A stretch of 64,000 nucleotides of DNA. Origin: Clarireedia homoeocarpa. Lineage: Eukaryota; Ascomycota; Leotiomycetes; Helotiales; Rutstroemiaceae. Positions 1-10,411 of the stretch are shown here, piece by piece (position 1 is the first letter of the stretch; each line of letters begins with the position of its first letter). The DNA lies in contig LNKV01000030.1 of NCBI GenBank assembly GCA_001465935.1, forward strand, positions 255,443-319,442. Direction: 5' to 3'. The position numbers and the translations under genes were made by a program. The notes under the pieces are model-generated. The model saw nothing but the letters and a program-made list of their open reading frames with translations. It was not told the origin of the DNA and ran no database searches.

Positions 1-1547
1 ATTCGCTACTCTTATGACGAGCAAAACCGCTGGCGTCATATCTTCTTCTTTGCTGAACGGGCAGATGCAACTAAAGCTTGTGTGTATTGGCCGGGGAAGG
101 CCATGGATGTGCAGAGAGACGGATTGTAGGAGCGGGTTTAGGGATACTGTATGGAGAGGTTGGCATGATTGGACAGGAGGATGGAAGGATTGAAAGCGAC
201 TACTTGCGGATTATGGGGTGGGGCGGAAGCACCTTACGAAGTGCAATGAATTTGTATGGGATCGCAAAAGAGAAATACCACAAACGGCAGCTCCCAGTGG
301 CTCTGGTGTGCAGAAAGGTGTACCTTCAGGCTGTGAAAACCAGATAACAATCTGCACGTCTGACGAATTCTGATAGCGCTACTTAAAGGATGGTAATGAA
401 TCTCTTTCATGATCTATCGGTATTCGTCGATGTTTTTGGACATTCATGGAACTAGATTTAATGGATAGTACTCTGTTAGGCCTGTATTAGCTTATTCGCG
501 TATGTCAATAGGGGTTTCTACATTAACTACTGATTAAGTCGGGTCCTATCTCGTGGCGCTTAAAATATCACTTCACGTGGGGAGATTCATATGCGAGACT
601 TTCCCATCGATGGATTAATTTTGCTTGGCGCTACCAAGACGGAGATATAAAAGCATAATTCCGCACATCAGACCACTTTTCGTATTCGACGAATTTTCAT
701 TGGTTTGCGGAACCCTCCTAGCACCGATTGCGTAAAATGAAACGAACATACAGCTTGAAGTTCTAGATCTACGCACGTGGGAACGAGTACGGCTGATGAT
801 TCCGAAAAAAGAAAAAAAGAAAACGGCCTTGGAATATTCAGCGCAGAATCACATTAACTCTTTGTTTGAGTGCCAAATCGCCGATTGTATAGTGAAATGA
901 GATAGATAGTATGAATTTGCCGGACTCGGGACGGAGCCGGACCAGAATATGGATCCCGGGTCCGGTCGTCTGGCTCCTCCCCTTGCGGATTTGAACCACT
1001 AGACGATAACCTTAAGATGACAAAGCGCTTCAGTAAGACTCACGAATCGCCTGGCAGGACAGCCTAGCGCCCAAACAGGAAATCCATCGTCTAAGCGAAG
1101 CGGGACATCAATTTATCCGGTCAGCGTTTGGATTTGTAAATACACTAGAATTAGCAGCATACTTGGGCTTCGTTCATGGTAATTGGTAGGATATATATGA
1201 TTGATGACACTTCTCATAGGTTAAGTAATCCTTTTCCTTTCCTTTTGTTTTCTCCTTATCTCATTCGCAGCACGTATTGTTTTAATATTCCCTCTTCTCC
1301 CCTCCATTCTTCTGCGATATTGAGTGAGCGCCGTTTATCAGCGTTGTAATTGAGACGCACGGCTTACCCCCCATCTACGTTCTGGGTTGAATGAGATATA
1401 CGAGCAGATATTGCACTATACGCCACAGACTTGCAGTGCTGTTGGAGGTTTCTCCCACTGCCTTACTTTCGAATCCTTAACTCATATTATATCTTTACTT
1501 TACAAAACAATTGACGTTGATCGATCAACCGACGAATATCCGCCACC
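1..1547. other. Intergenic, no supported gene
   Basis: No reading frame here has recognisable domain content. The longest forward frame (78-347) has no family features. The only structured element I see is a tRNA-like fragment on the minus strand near 985-1016, listed separately. The last part is the presumed promoter and leader of the RTA1-like gene, and its start codon sits in an almost ideal eukaryotic context (GCCACCATGG). Confidence 0.5.
985..1016 (-). other. tRNA-like relic with fused A-box and B-box
   Basis: Read on the minus strand, this stretch carries TTATCGTCTAGTGGTT, which resembles the 5' part of a eukaryotic tRNA-Glu or tRNA-Asp gene (A-box region). It runs directly into GGTTCAAATCC, which fits the pol III B-box. 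There is no room between them for an anticodon arm, and I see no acceptor stem, so this is not a functional tRNA. It may be a deleted tRNA, the head of a tRNA-derived SINE, or chance. Confidence 0.3.
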
Positions 1548-2611
1548 ATGGCCTCGTCCCTCATGAGCCTCTTCGCTCGAGACAGATCTAGATTTTACTA
1601 CTGCACACTATCAACCTGCCCGATCGATACCTCCTACTACTTCTATCGCGTCTCCCTTGGAGCAAACATCGCTTTCATCGTTCTTTTCGGCCTCTCATTC
1701 CTCGGATATGTTGTTACCTATGCGTTTACTCGTCGCGCGACAGCCTTCACGGTTGCGATGGTCATTGGGGTTATTCTCGAAGTGTTAGGATATGCAGGTC
1801 GTATAATGAGTTGGCAGGATCAGTGGGAGGAAAATGGGTTCCTTATGCAGATTGTATGCTTGACCATTGCTCCCGCGTTTATGGCGGGAGGGATATACCT
1901 GTGTTTGAGAAGAATTGTGTACGCATTTGGGCCTGAAAACTCGAGGATCAGCCCTGAGGCATACACCAGAATTGTAAGCCAAAACAATTATTTTCATAAG
2001 TATCACGTCAAACTAATATTTGTAATCTACAGTTCATCCCTTGCGATGTTATCTCGCTTCTATTGCAAGCCGCCGGTGGTGGGCTCGCCTCTGCCGAATC
2101 GCACTCCGGAAAGTCTCCTGATATGGGTGATAACATCATGGTAGCCGGTCTTGCCTTCCAGGTCTTTACTCTCGCCATCTTCATGCTACTCTGCGTCGAC
2201 TTCGCCATCCGCACTCGATCACGATACCGATCTCTTGGTAACGCCGCGTTCGACCAGAACCCCGCATTCGTCACCCTTCGATCCTCGAAGGGATTTAAAG
2301 GATTCCTCGCTGCTCTTACGCTCGCCACCATTTGTATCTTCTGGCGATCCGTATACAGAGTTGCAGAATTGGCTGAAGGATGGACTGGAAATCTTATTCG
2401 GAAACAAAACTTATTTATTGGTTTTGAGGGTGTGATGGTTATTGTGGCTGTGCTTGCGCTGAATGTGTTCAACCCAGCGTTCACATTCAAGGAGGCAATG
2501 ACTGGATTGGGTGGATTAGGAACGAAGAAGAAGATGAAGAAGCAGGAGCATGAGAGAGAAAAGGGAATTAGTACGAGTAACAGTGATGTCGAGGCTGCCA
2601 AGACTGCTTAA
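1548..2611 (+). CDS. RTA1-like 7-TM membrane protein
   Basis: Two exons, 1548-1973 and 2033-2611, with a 59 bp intron (GTAAGC..CTACAG, branch-like CTAAT), encode 334 residues. The protein has about seven hydrophobic segments separated by short polar loops. It shows RTA1-family hallmarks: a Tyr-rich start, the segment VLGYAGR after the second helix, an early LCLRRIVY stretch, and QAAGGG beginning the fourth or fifth helix. The tail is Lys/Glu-rich and presumably cytosolic. RTA1 family members (Rta1, Rsb1) are plasma or vacuolar membrane proteins linked to resistance to 7-aminocholesterol and to sphingoid-base translocation. Substrate and location of this copy are inferred. The start codon lies in an excellent context. 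No neighbour points to a pathway. Confidence 0.92.
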
Positions 2612-3187
2612 CTTATCGAAAAGAGAGGGAAAAACAGGATTCGCAGTATAATGATTTAGAAATATGGGAAACTTCTCCTCTTATAGATTTTGGCATAGCG
2701 TCTATAGAATACACGATACGAATTCATCTGGAAAGATTCCTGTACCTTTCGTCGATGTGTGATGTCTGATGACTATCGAATGATGACAGCAATAACAGGA
2801 GAAATGAGAATATCGGGGTATTCGAAACAACTTGATAACAATAATGCTTTCCTTCCAAGTGGAAGTTTTGAAAGAGATGAGTACCAATATGTTGTGCGGA
2901 GTAAGTTCTAAGATAGTTTTAGTTCTTTATTTTTTTCTATTCCCCCCCCCCTAGAATTAATATTATATAATAACATTTTATCAATTGATTTGTTGTAGAC
3001 CAACTTAGATTTTCCCTTCAAATAAAAATGAACGTATATATTGACCAAGATTGTCGTTCAGCTACTGTTCTGGCTCATTTTCGATATATACCTGTTCGTT
3101 TATACAAGCTTTCTTGGTTGTAATTCTTTGCAACTTCAACAATACGCATTCATATGGACTGTTGTGTATTGTAAGATTCTTGAGCCA
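2612..3187. other. Intergenic, AT-rich
   Basis: This is the 3' flank of the RTA1-like gene, becoming strongly AT-rich after about 2900 and containing a short poly-C run near 2943. I see no gene in it. Confidence 0.5.
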
Positions 3188-3900
3188 TCACATTAATAAG
3201 ATACATTTTTTTAATACAAGTGGTCTTGGGCTGTCATCGAAACAGAAATCTCGCTCACTATTCTTCCAGTCACCCGGGATATCAACCTCTGTGGCTTGAA
3301 AACAAACGGTCATGCTCGCTGAGATGATAGTCCCATCCGGCAATGAAGTATTTGTAGGGACGATGATGTCGTATGTAAGGACCTGGAAAGTATCTTCTTC
3401 GAAAAAATTCATCTGGATAATATACCAGGTGATCACGGGAGATCGAGGACCATGACGGCCAGTATAACAAGGATATCCTTCACGCGGACTAGTTCCTTGA
3501 GCCAAATGAAGAATCGCATCTCTGGACCGAACCTTCCGAAGAAAGTCGCCTGCTAAAGTTTTGACCATATAACCACGAGATACTTGCCCAAGAAAGCGTC
3601 AGTTTCGAACTGAGTCACAATTCCCCTCATACCAGGCAACTTTTCGGTCAGATTAGTTGTTCCACGTTTGATGTATTCTTGCACAATCGTGTGCTATTGC
3701 TGGGATGGCTCAGAAACTCGGCTCTTCCTTATCTCACCGGCGTCTTTATAACTCTCATCCACACTTATTCTGTTCTCAGCTGTATTTGTGTTCAGACTAC
3801 CACCTATCCAAACTTTAGTAGTGTCCACACAAATCTTTTGAAAAGGTCAGCGTATTCATACCTAATATTTCACTGAGTGAAATACACAGTAGATCTCCAC
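3188..3900 (-). pseudogene. Unidentified coding relic, frame-broken
   Basis: On the minus strand, a well-behaved protein sequence can be followed from about 3840 to 3200, but only by crossing stops and frame changes. The upstream part reads CVDTTKVWIGGSLNTNTAEN before a TAG. A middle part contains KLPGMRGIVTQFETDAFLGK and also ends in a stop. The downstream part (3188-3568) contains WYIIQMNFFEEDTFQVLTYD and a Cys/Asp-rich end. The composition looks like a genuine soluble protein, not noise, yet no ATG-to-stop model closes. I do not recognise the family. It could be the remains of a secreted or protease-associated protein, and its orientation matches the subtilase-prodomain fragment upstream. 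I cannot show that they were one gene. Confidence 0.4.
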
Positions 3901-4427
3901 CAGCACCTTGAGTAAGCTTATATCGAAGTAGTTGCAGTTTCTTCTCGGTGTTTCTAGATTTCGGTATATCCAGAATCGGAGCACGCGTACTGTAATCTAG
4001 GGGCAGGGAGCGTGGTCTAGTTGCTTCGATAGGTACTCGTTAGCCAGATAATCATAGGGTCTAGATACTCTACATGCTAAGTATTATATGGAAATGATGC
4101 TAGGACCTAGTATTGTATATCAAAGACTTGTAAGTAGAAGATTAAATAAGTAATTCCGGCAATAATAACCAAACAACAGAATTACTATATAACTTCAATA
4201 CAAAGCTCCATATACTAAGGAAATGCATCTTGCTTATATAGACCTTAATTTTCCTTCGATCCCAATTCCTGATTTCTTGGTCCCATGGGATCCATTAAGG
4301 GAAACCCCTAAGGGTTCTACTATCATTAACCAATTATTGAGTTTGGGGTCCATGAGTCATTACTCGGTTTTGCGGCTTGGCGATAGGTTTCAGCGTGTAG
4401 TACACTAAATGTACAGCTTATAAGCTT
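3901..4427. other. Intergenic, AT-rich, before the gap
   Basis: This AT-rich sequence has several short palindromes (for example near 4300) and no supportable gene. It ends at the run of Ns. Confidence 0.5.
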
Positions 4428-4591
4428 NNNNNNNNNNNNNNNNNNNNNNNNNNNNNNNNNNNNNNNNNNNNNNNNNNNNNNNNNNNNNNNNNNNNNNNNN
4501 NNNNNNNNNNNNNNNNNNNNNNNNNNNNNNNNNNNNNNNNNNNNNNNNNNNNNNNNNNNNNNNNNNNNNNNNNNNNNNNNNNNNNNNNNNN
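4428..4591. other. Assembly gap (164 N)
   Basis: The run of unknown bases borders directly on a palindromic tandem repeat, which probably caused the assembly break. Translations across it are meaningless. Confidence 0.99.
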
Positions 4592-4600
4592 CGGATCCAC

Positions 4601-4715
4601 GGGCTTCGTAATCCTGAAGTCATAGATTCCATAGGCTTCGCAAGCCCGGCCCACAGGCTTCGCAAGCCTGTCCCACAGGCTCCGCAAGCCTGAGATTATA
4701 GGCTTTGTAAGCCTA
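4601..4715. repeat. 22-bp tandem palindromic repeat array
   Basis: Units built on AGGCTTCGCAAGCCT recur at 4633, 4655, 4677 (AGGCTCCGCAAGCCT) and 4699 (AGGCTTTGTAAGCCT), exactly 22 bp apart, with a poorer copy at about 4601. Each unit is a perfect or near-perfect hairpin (AGGCTT/AAGCCT, 3-nt loop). Changes in the last unit are C-to-T and G-to-A. The array runs up to the N gap and probably continues inside it. A further stem, GGGTAG..CTACCC, lies near 4740-4770. Confidence 0.85.
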
Positions 4716-4866
4716 AATGAATACTACAACGTTCAGTTTAGGGTAGTGGGCCTATACCCCACCTACCCTGCTATAAGTGGATCCAAAACTCGGAATGAGG
4801 TGATGCATCAGAGGTGCGACGACTCCCGCAAGCTGTCGCAATCAGTATGTAATAAGGTGATCCAGA

Positions 4867-5193
4867 CTAGTAAATTCTTACATCAGGGTTTTTTCTAAGT
4901 TCTGTTGCCTGATCTTGTGTTAGACGAATTTTCCAATACAAAACGCCCCGATCACCGAGTGACATATGGGGCTCCAATTGGGTCTCTGATTGAGGCTCAA
5001 ATGATTCGAGTTGTTGTGTAGCGGCATTTACAATATTTCCATCTTTTGGATATACTACGTATGGTCTAACATATCGGCCGTTTGAGTCCTTTGGAACTGG
5101 ACAGCGGCATGGAGCTGGAGCATATGGACATAAGTCTCGATCTGGATTGTCCAAAGGTGGACTAGATGATGGCTTCAAAGACTCTAATTTCAT
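4867..5193 (-). pseudogene. Subtilase prodomain (I9-like) fragment
   Basis: This 108-residue reading frame has a Pro/Cys-rich start followed by VRPYVVYPKDGN, a polar helix-like stretch, and DRGVLYWKIRLTQDQATELR with NPDV after it. The pattern matches the inhibitor I9-like propeptide at the N-terminus of fungal subtilisin-like proteases (established family pattern; my recognition is by motif). No protease domain with Asp/His/Ser motifs follows. A candidate donor (GTAAGA) lies at the NPD|V position, so the frame may be a first exon whose remainder was lost or lies beyond the repeat array and gap downstream. It could also be a stand-alone I9 inhibitor-like peptide. No signal peptide is evident. 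Confidence 0.5.
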
Positions 5194-6138
5194 ACTGTCA
5201 GATCCGTTATTATAGTAATAGAGCGAAGATAAATACCGGATGTAAGGTCAGTCATTGTTCGTCGCGAAGAAACAGACTATTCGAGCTGAGAAAAGAAATA
5301 GCTCATGAGAATGATAAGCATTCCATATGGTTGTTTAAGTAGGCAGAAACTTTAGGCGCCAGCGTGCTGGTGTACGTACACCCACCCTTGGAAATTTCGA
5401 GAAACACACTACTACGCCGCACACATGACGAGGCCTAACAGTGGCAGTAGAACATAGCACTGTAGTCACGCTAATTCACATTAATCAGCACTAATTTCTT
5501 TACTCCCCACCTCCAGAGTAACCCCCGGAGGCTGGACTATGTTATTTTCGTCTTTGAGCGTCTTCATAATTTAGAGCTATAATATTTTGTTATAAAACCT
5601 TTCTGTGGGTGTTCCGAATTTTAAAGAGACTTTAATAGTCACGATCAAGTAGAGGGAACAGCCAGAGTAGCGACTAGTAGCGTGATTGAAACTATCGATA
5701 GTATAGTCAACTGTAGTCTTTTTCTTGTTACTAAGTGTTCACCTTAAGAAGAAACAGTTAAAGAGATAGTATGTTAATAACAACTTATAGACTTTCTAAG
5801 AGAAAGATTTGTGATTCCAAAACTGTAAATTTGTCTCATGACACAGTATGTCTCGGGACGCAAGGACAGATATTTCTGGATGAGTACATGTATATTCTGT
5901 TTACAGATCTACTTAAACGTCTTCTGAATGCAATAGATCACCGATTGAAATTGTTTACATAGGAAGAATCTTCTTTCTTCGTTACTTGCTGTGTATCGCC
6001 GTCAATTTTGGAGAATTTCAGACAGGATTCAAAAGTGTCCTAGCTGACAAGAGCAGTTTCTATGCATCTACTAGTACTATTATACTTCGATTTACTCTGT
6101 TGTCCACCAAACTCCCAGAGAGCCAGAAGTCTCATAGA
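5194..6138. other. Intergenic, AT-rich decayed sequence
   Basis: I see no gene here. Base composition and the frequency of TA dinucleotides suggest old, mutated DNA. The short forward frame at 5771-5962 has no family features. Confidence 0.5.
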
Positions 6139-6264
6139 TAAATTAGTCTCTAACTACACTAAGGCGACAGTAGCAAGATGACTTTATAGGTATATCTGCC
6201 TTTTTAAGTTTAAGTGCTTCGTTAAGTTGTGGTATGATACCCTGTGTATCCTCTTCATCCCCAA
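6139..6264 (-). pseudogene. Decayed copy of the 3' end of the TPR gene
   Basis: This stretch aligns by eye with 24106-24229, the final codons of the intact TPR gene. Shared blocks include GGCGACAGTAGCAAGATG, TTAAGTTGTGG and ATGATACC, with one 6-nt insertion and many substitutions, mostly C-to-T or G-to-A. The reading frame is broken. It is a truncated duplicate roughly 18 kb from its source, in the same orientation. Similarity seems to fade on both sides. Confidence 0.75.
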
Positions 6265-6590
6265 AATCTCCAACATCCTTAATCTTCTCTCTCGATACGT
6301 TATCATGTGCTAAGATACAAGTGTCATCTCACCAAGAGAATAGTATAAACATGTAGATAGTATATTAATCCAAAAGTTAGTAAAGTGTTTACATGCCGAA
6401 TAAGACCGCAGTTTGTCTTTGAAAACTCTCTTTCCTAAGCTTGATGGACTGATAAATACTCTAGTAAGTGCGTAAAGTGACTGCACTGTGCTGCTGTAGT
6501 GCTTTGGGAGCTAAGAATCAAGGTTACTAGACTTTCAGGGGTTGCTCTCTAAGTGTGACCGTAATTTTCCTGGAGCTTCTCCAACTGAAC

Positions 6591-7569
6591 CTACATCTCA
6601 GTGCAAGACGGAGGGATAAATTCTTCCTTGTTATCTTCTTCATCCTGAGCCTTGGCAGGAGGCCGCCAGGAATCCTCCACGTCAAAGGTACCCATCCTTC
6701 GACACTGGCCCGCGTGTTGATAAACTAGCTGTAGCAGCAGCCCCTGGACATGAAGATGGCCAATATTGGAAACCCGGACCTCGAATAGAGCGAAGTAAAA
6801 ATTGACGGTCTGCACCATATCTAGCATATATTCTTCGTCCCAGTCAACTCTAGTTTCTAGTGATTCCCCTTTCTTTTTCTTTTTCTCTTCCAAAGGAAAG
6901 AAATCGATTATATATTCAACACTCGATATTTTGACTAGCATCGCATTGACCAATGGGTCCCGCAATCGTATCATACCGCCTTTAACGGAGCCAAAAGGTT
7001 GTGGTGATGATGCTAGTTTCATTTCGACGGCAAGAATCTCTACCAGTCCCTCACAACTCTCGTAGATGGTCATCAGAACACCACCATCTAATGAAATCCA
7101 TGACCAGATGGGAGCGGTATTGTGTGTTCTCCGTGTAGATGTCCACCCATACTTGAAGATGAAGCCCAAAGAAGAGCGCTACGGAACCAATATGCCTAGA
7201 TTCTACCTAACTCACTTGCTAAGCCTGCGATGGCAATGAGTTTATCCCCGATGTTGGTCACATTTCTGGGTGCATATTCTCGAATCAATCTTGCTCACGT
7301 TTGAAGAAGCTCCGGTTCAGTTTTTATCTACAGCTCTTGCCAAAACCTATGGTGTTCATGCCCATTCATAAACTGGACTGTTGGTCTTGACCCCGGAAAA
7401 ATCTCGCCTGATTCTAATTTCAAACAATCTCAAAGAACCTCATTCTGCCCAAAGACAAGCATACGCGGAGCCAGGAGTCGCTCTGGGACCACCCAGCCCC
7501 TCGTGAATAGGACGAGACTGCGCATAGAATCCTCAGATTCGTAGGGCGAGATCACCATTCTCTCTTGGG
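6591..7569 (-). pseudogene. Broken HET-domain gene (C-terminal half)
   Basis: On the minus strand, around 7440-7515, lies TRGWVVPERLLAPRMLVFGQ, the conserved W-x-x-QERLL-type block of fungal HET (heterokaryon incompatibility) proteins. Around 7205-7285 comes YAPRNVTNIGDKLIAIAGLA, another HET-family block. The open part (6591-7169) contains APIWSWISLDGGV and SVKGGMIRLRDPLV, matching the family's C-terminal region. Stops and frame changes separate these blocks (for example a TAG just upstream of the last open part), and no N-terminal HET motif or start is found. HET proteins trigger cell death on fusion of unlike fungal individuals. This copy is presumably inactive. A KKKKK run near residue 97 of the open part comes from a low-complexity tract. 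Confidence 0.75.
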
Positions 7570-8372
7570 TACCTGATCTAGCTACTATCCTGCATGGCAC
7601 GCCTGATAGAGACCTTGGGTAGCGTTACCACCCAGACCGGCACTAATGGGAATTAGTGTTGCGATCATTACTAATTTGAAGCTCTATGATCATGGTATAC
7701 CATCCTTGAACTGCTTAGAGCTCGCTATTTTTCGTTACAAGTGCTAAAGTGTCTTTCCTGCATCATTATAGCCCCCGAAATTGACCACCACCTGAAATTG
7801 ACCTAGTTCGGTCTCCCGCTAAGATATGCTTAGTCTCATGATAACTGTCATATACTAGTAAGTTAGCGACCCCAGGTATTGCGAAATTAACTCTTGTGGC
7901 GCATGAACTGCTTAATGTCAAGAACTGTAAAGCCCGAGGACCTTATATTCAGTTACCTGGTAGGCAAAAATAGAACATCAGGAAGGAATTCACATGTCTA
8001 GGCTTGAAGGCTTGATGGATTGCTGGACTCAGGAGCGAGCTCACAAGGGTTACAAAGGTCCATATAATTAGAATATATTTCCTTATTATATAAGGCTTTG
8101 TGTTCAAGTAAAGCAGTAATTCCATTAATTAGTTGTTGCTGCCTCGAATCAACTGTTCAATTCTTTGTAAGTCTTCAATACACAACACCAAGTCCAAGTA
8201 TCACTTCTACGTGACACTAGCTTAGGCAAGCCGTGACATAGAAAATATACAGAGCAGCGTGCTCGACGCAGCTCCTCCCGCTCGCAGATGACTATTGAAA
8301 CCAACAGAACCAATTATGATATTCCTAGATCCTAATTTCAGAATCCTGCTATCATCAAAGTTTTCGAGAACT
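7570..8372. other. Intergenic, decayed
   Basis: This flank of the HET relic may contain further unrecognisable HET sequence. I found no motif that could be placed in a frame. Confidence 0.4.
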
Positions 8373-8374
8373 CG

Positions 8375-8409
8375 CTATATCATATCATATCATATCATAT
8401 CATATCATA
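8375..8409. repeat. (CATAT)n microsatellite
   Basis: About seven 5-bp units. The stop codon of the neighbouring hydrolase gene falls inside the repeat. Confidence 0.9.
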
Positions 8410-9815
8410 GCCTTACACTTCGAAGATTCCGACCCGCCTGTCCATATAGGTCGTTCTGAATTGGCCTCCCGCATACGTCTCCTCACTTCCTCGAAGGAAA
8501 GGGGTGAGATATCAGAGATATCGCCCAGGTTCTCGACTTCCGCACAATCAGGCATCTTGAATCTCAATGCTTGCGACTTCCCGGGTTTTCCTTCTGCAAA
8601 CTCCTTACACGCCCTGGACCATTTCTCAAAACAATGTTTTGATTGTGGGAGAGCGCCTAAAATAGTCATAAACTCATGTGGCATATTCTCATATTCAATC
8701 CATTGCACACTAACTCCGCATCGCGCTGCCTGACTAGCTACGACTCTATTACCATCATTACCTCGCTCACGAGAACCCAGTGCAAACCACATTGGTGGAG
8801 CTCCAGTCCAGTCGCGCACTGCAGCAGGACATACAAGTTCGTGATCTAGCATTGCAGCAGAGCAGTAAAGATGTTCTCGTGGTGGATCTGAAGGCCAAAT
8901 ATTATCGGTAGGGTGACCTTGTAAAAGTGCGGGTTGCAAAATACCCAGGATATCGTCCGCGTTCGGGTCTCGCCATGAAGGCATGACATCACATGGATCA
9001 GCCCATCCACTGCACATCGCTAAACCGGCGGGCAGTGGTAAAGCTATCTCGCGTCCATGGAATAGGAGCACTTTCTTCAGAGGATTCTTTTCGTACTCGA
9101 GAAGGAATTTGGTTAATGCCAAGCAAAGATTTGCACCGGCACTGGTGCCAGCGAGAATGATACGATTTGCTAGAACAGCGGAATGTGTTGATCCTGGTGG
9201 TGGATACAAAAGGCTTAAATATCCAATCAAAATGTCAAGAACAGGACCAGGAAATGTGTTCTGGGGGGTAAGTCGGTAGGCAAAGGATGCAACTCGTGCT
9301 TTGGTTAATCGAGCAAGACGACTGGTGGCCGCACGATATTGGGCAGGGCAGCTGAAGCTGTTGGAGAGAATATGTCAGTATATAAACTGTATTGCGTTTT
9401 GAAATACTAACTATAGACCTCCTCCATGCACAAACAGGATCGTAAAATCATTCTCGCATTCATTCTCCAGCGCCATCAATTTTTCCACTTCGGGTATATC
9501 AGGCTCTGCAGCTTTGGCATCCGCACCAGCACGATTTCCAACAAATTCAAGGCGAACATCGAGTATAGGAGTTTCGATTGCAGGAGTGATAGTGTGATGA
9601 GGTTCCTTAAGATGTTCGCAGATATGATATAGGGCATCGCGCACGTCATTTTCGGGAGGAGAGGGAAGGACGGCTCGACTGATCCAAACAGGTCCCTTTG
9701 CTGGAGGATCGTATGAAGTTGCCTTCTGCATCTGAGACAATGGGATCCATGGCAAAGAGCGGTATTTCCTGCAGGTAGCATCGACAATCTTGCGTTGTTC
9801 TTGGATGGTTGTCAT
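8400..9815 (-). CDS. HSL-type alpha/beta hydrolase (esterase/lipase)
   Basis: Two exons, 9412-9815 and 8400-9357, separated by a 54 bp intron (GTTAGT..CAACAG), encode 453 residues. HGGG (about residues 130-133) is the oxyanion-hole motif of the hormone-sensitive-lipase family. AGTSAGA places the nucleophile at about Ser207. A likely catalytic His is in MPHEF (about His362), and the acid is probably an Asp or Glu in the intervening 150 residues. These features define an alpha/beta-hydrolase-3 esterase, with carboxylic-ester hydrolysis expected on small or lipid substrates. No signal peptide is visible. The C-terminal ~90 residues extend past the fold and are charged. Specificity is unknown. 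It lies upstream of, and in the same direction as, nothing obviously co-functional. Confidence 0.92.
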
Positions 9816-10411
9816 GATGCTATCTTGGCTTGGTGGGGTGATGTGGAATATTCGTTGATCTGATTCTGAATTTTAGTGAGTGGGAGAGGGAAGCTGTTGA
9901 TAGAGCAAACGAGTACGGTATACAGAACCCTTTAGAACTAGTACATATGGTTATTCATATTCACTGCATGTGTTGAGGTGAAAAAAGACATGTGCAAGCT
10001 TGTGCAAACAGATGCATACCGAGGCTGTACATAGATACCTGCACCCATAGCCTGTCAGCTGTTAACTTGTGGCACGACAGCCAAGGATGATATTGTAGTG
10101 GCGTTACGAAATACATTACTGCCCCTCGTCAAGGACAAGGTCGCGGGTTTTACGAGGGACGCCGGCCACTAAACCACATCCAGCTTAATTACTTGAAAAG
10201 GCGGGGTTAGTGCAGCCATTTTTAAACCACGCCCTTTTTAGCCACACACTAATTCATCCCGATCATATCTCAACATGAACGCCACGCCATTGTTCATTCT
10301 TCTCTCTTATATTGAAAAGCTCTACCACCAGATACTCCTCCAAGTCAATCTTGATTTCACCTTCCTCGCGCTACGCCTTCTCCTCGCCACGCTCTTTTCC
10401 TGTGCCTCCCT
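9816..10411. other. Intergenic
   Basis: This is the promoter side of the hydrolase gene and the 3' flank of the FAD oxidoreductase gene. Nothing else is recognised. Confidence 0.5.

Noticed and set aside
2008..2601. 197-codon minus-strand frame
   Set aside because: It lies opposite the second exon of the RTA1-like gene and has no domain; it is a shadow.
4601..4715. CRISPR-like palindromic repeats
   Set aside because: The 22-bp period leaves only about 7 bp between hairpins and those are not unique spacers; eukaryotic context.
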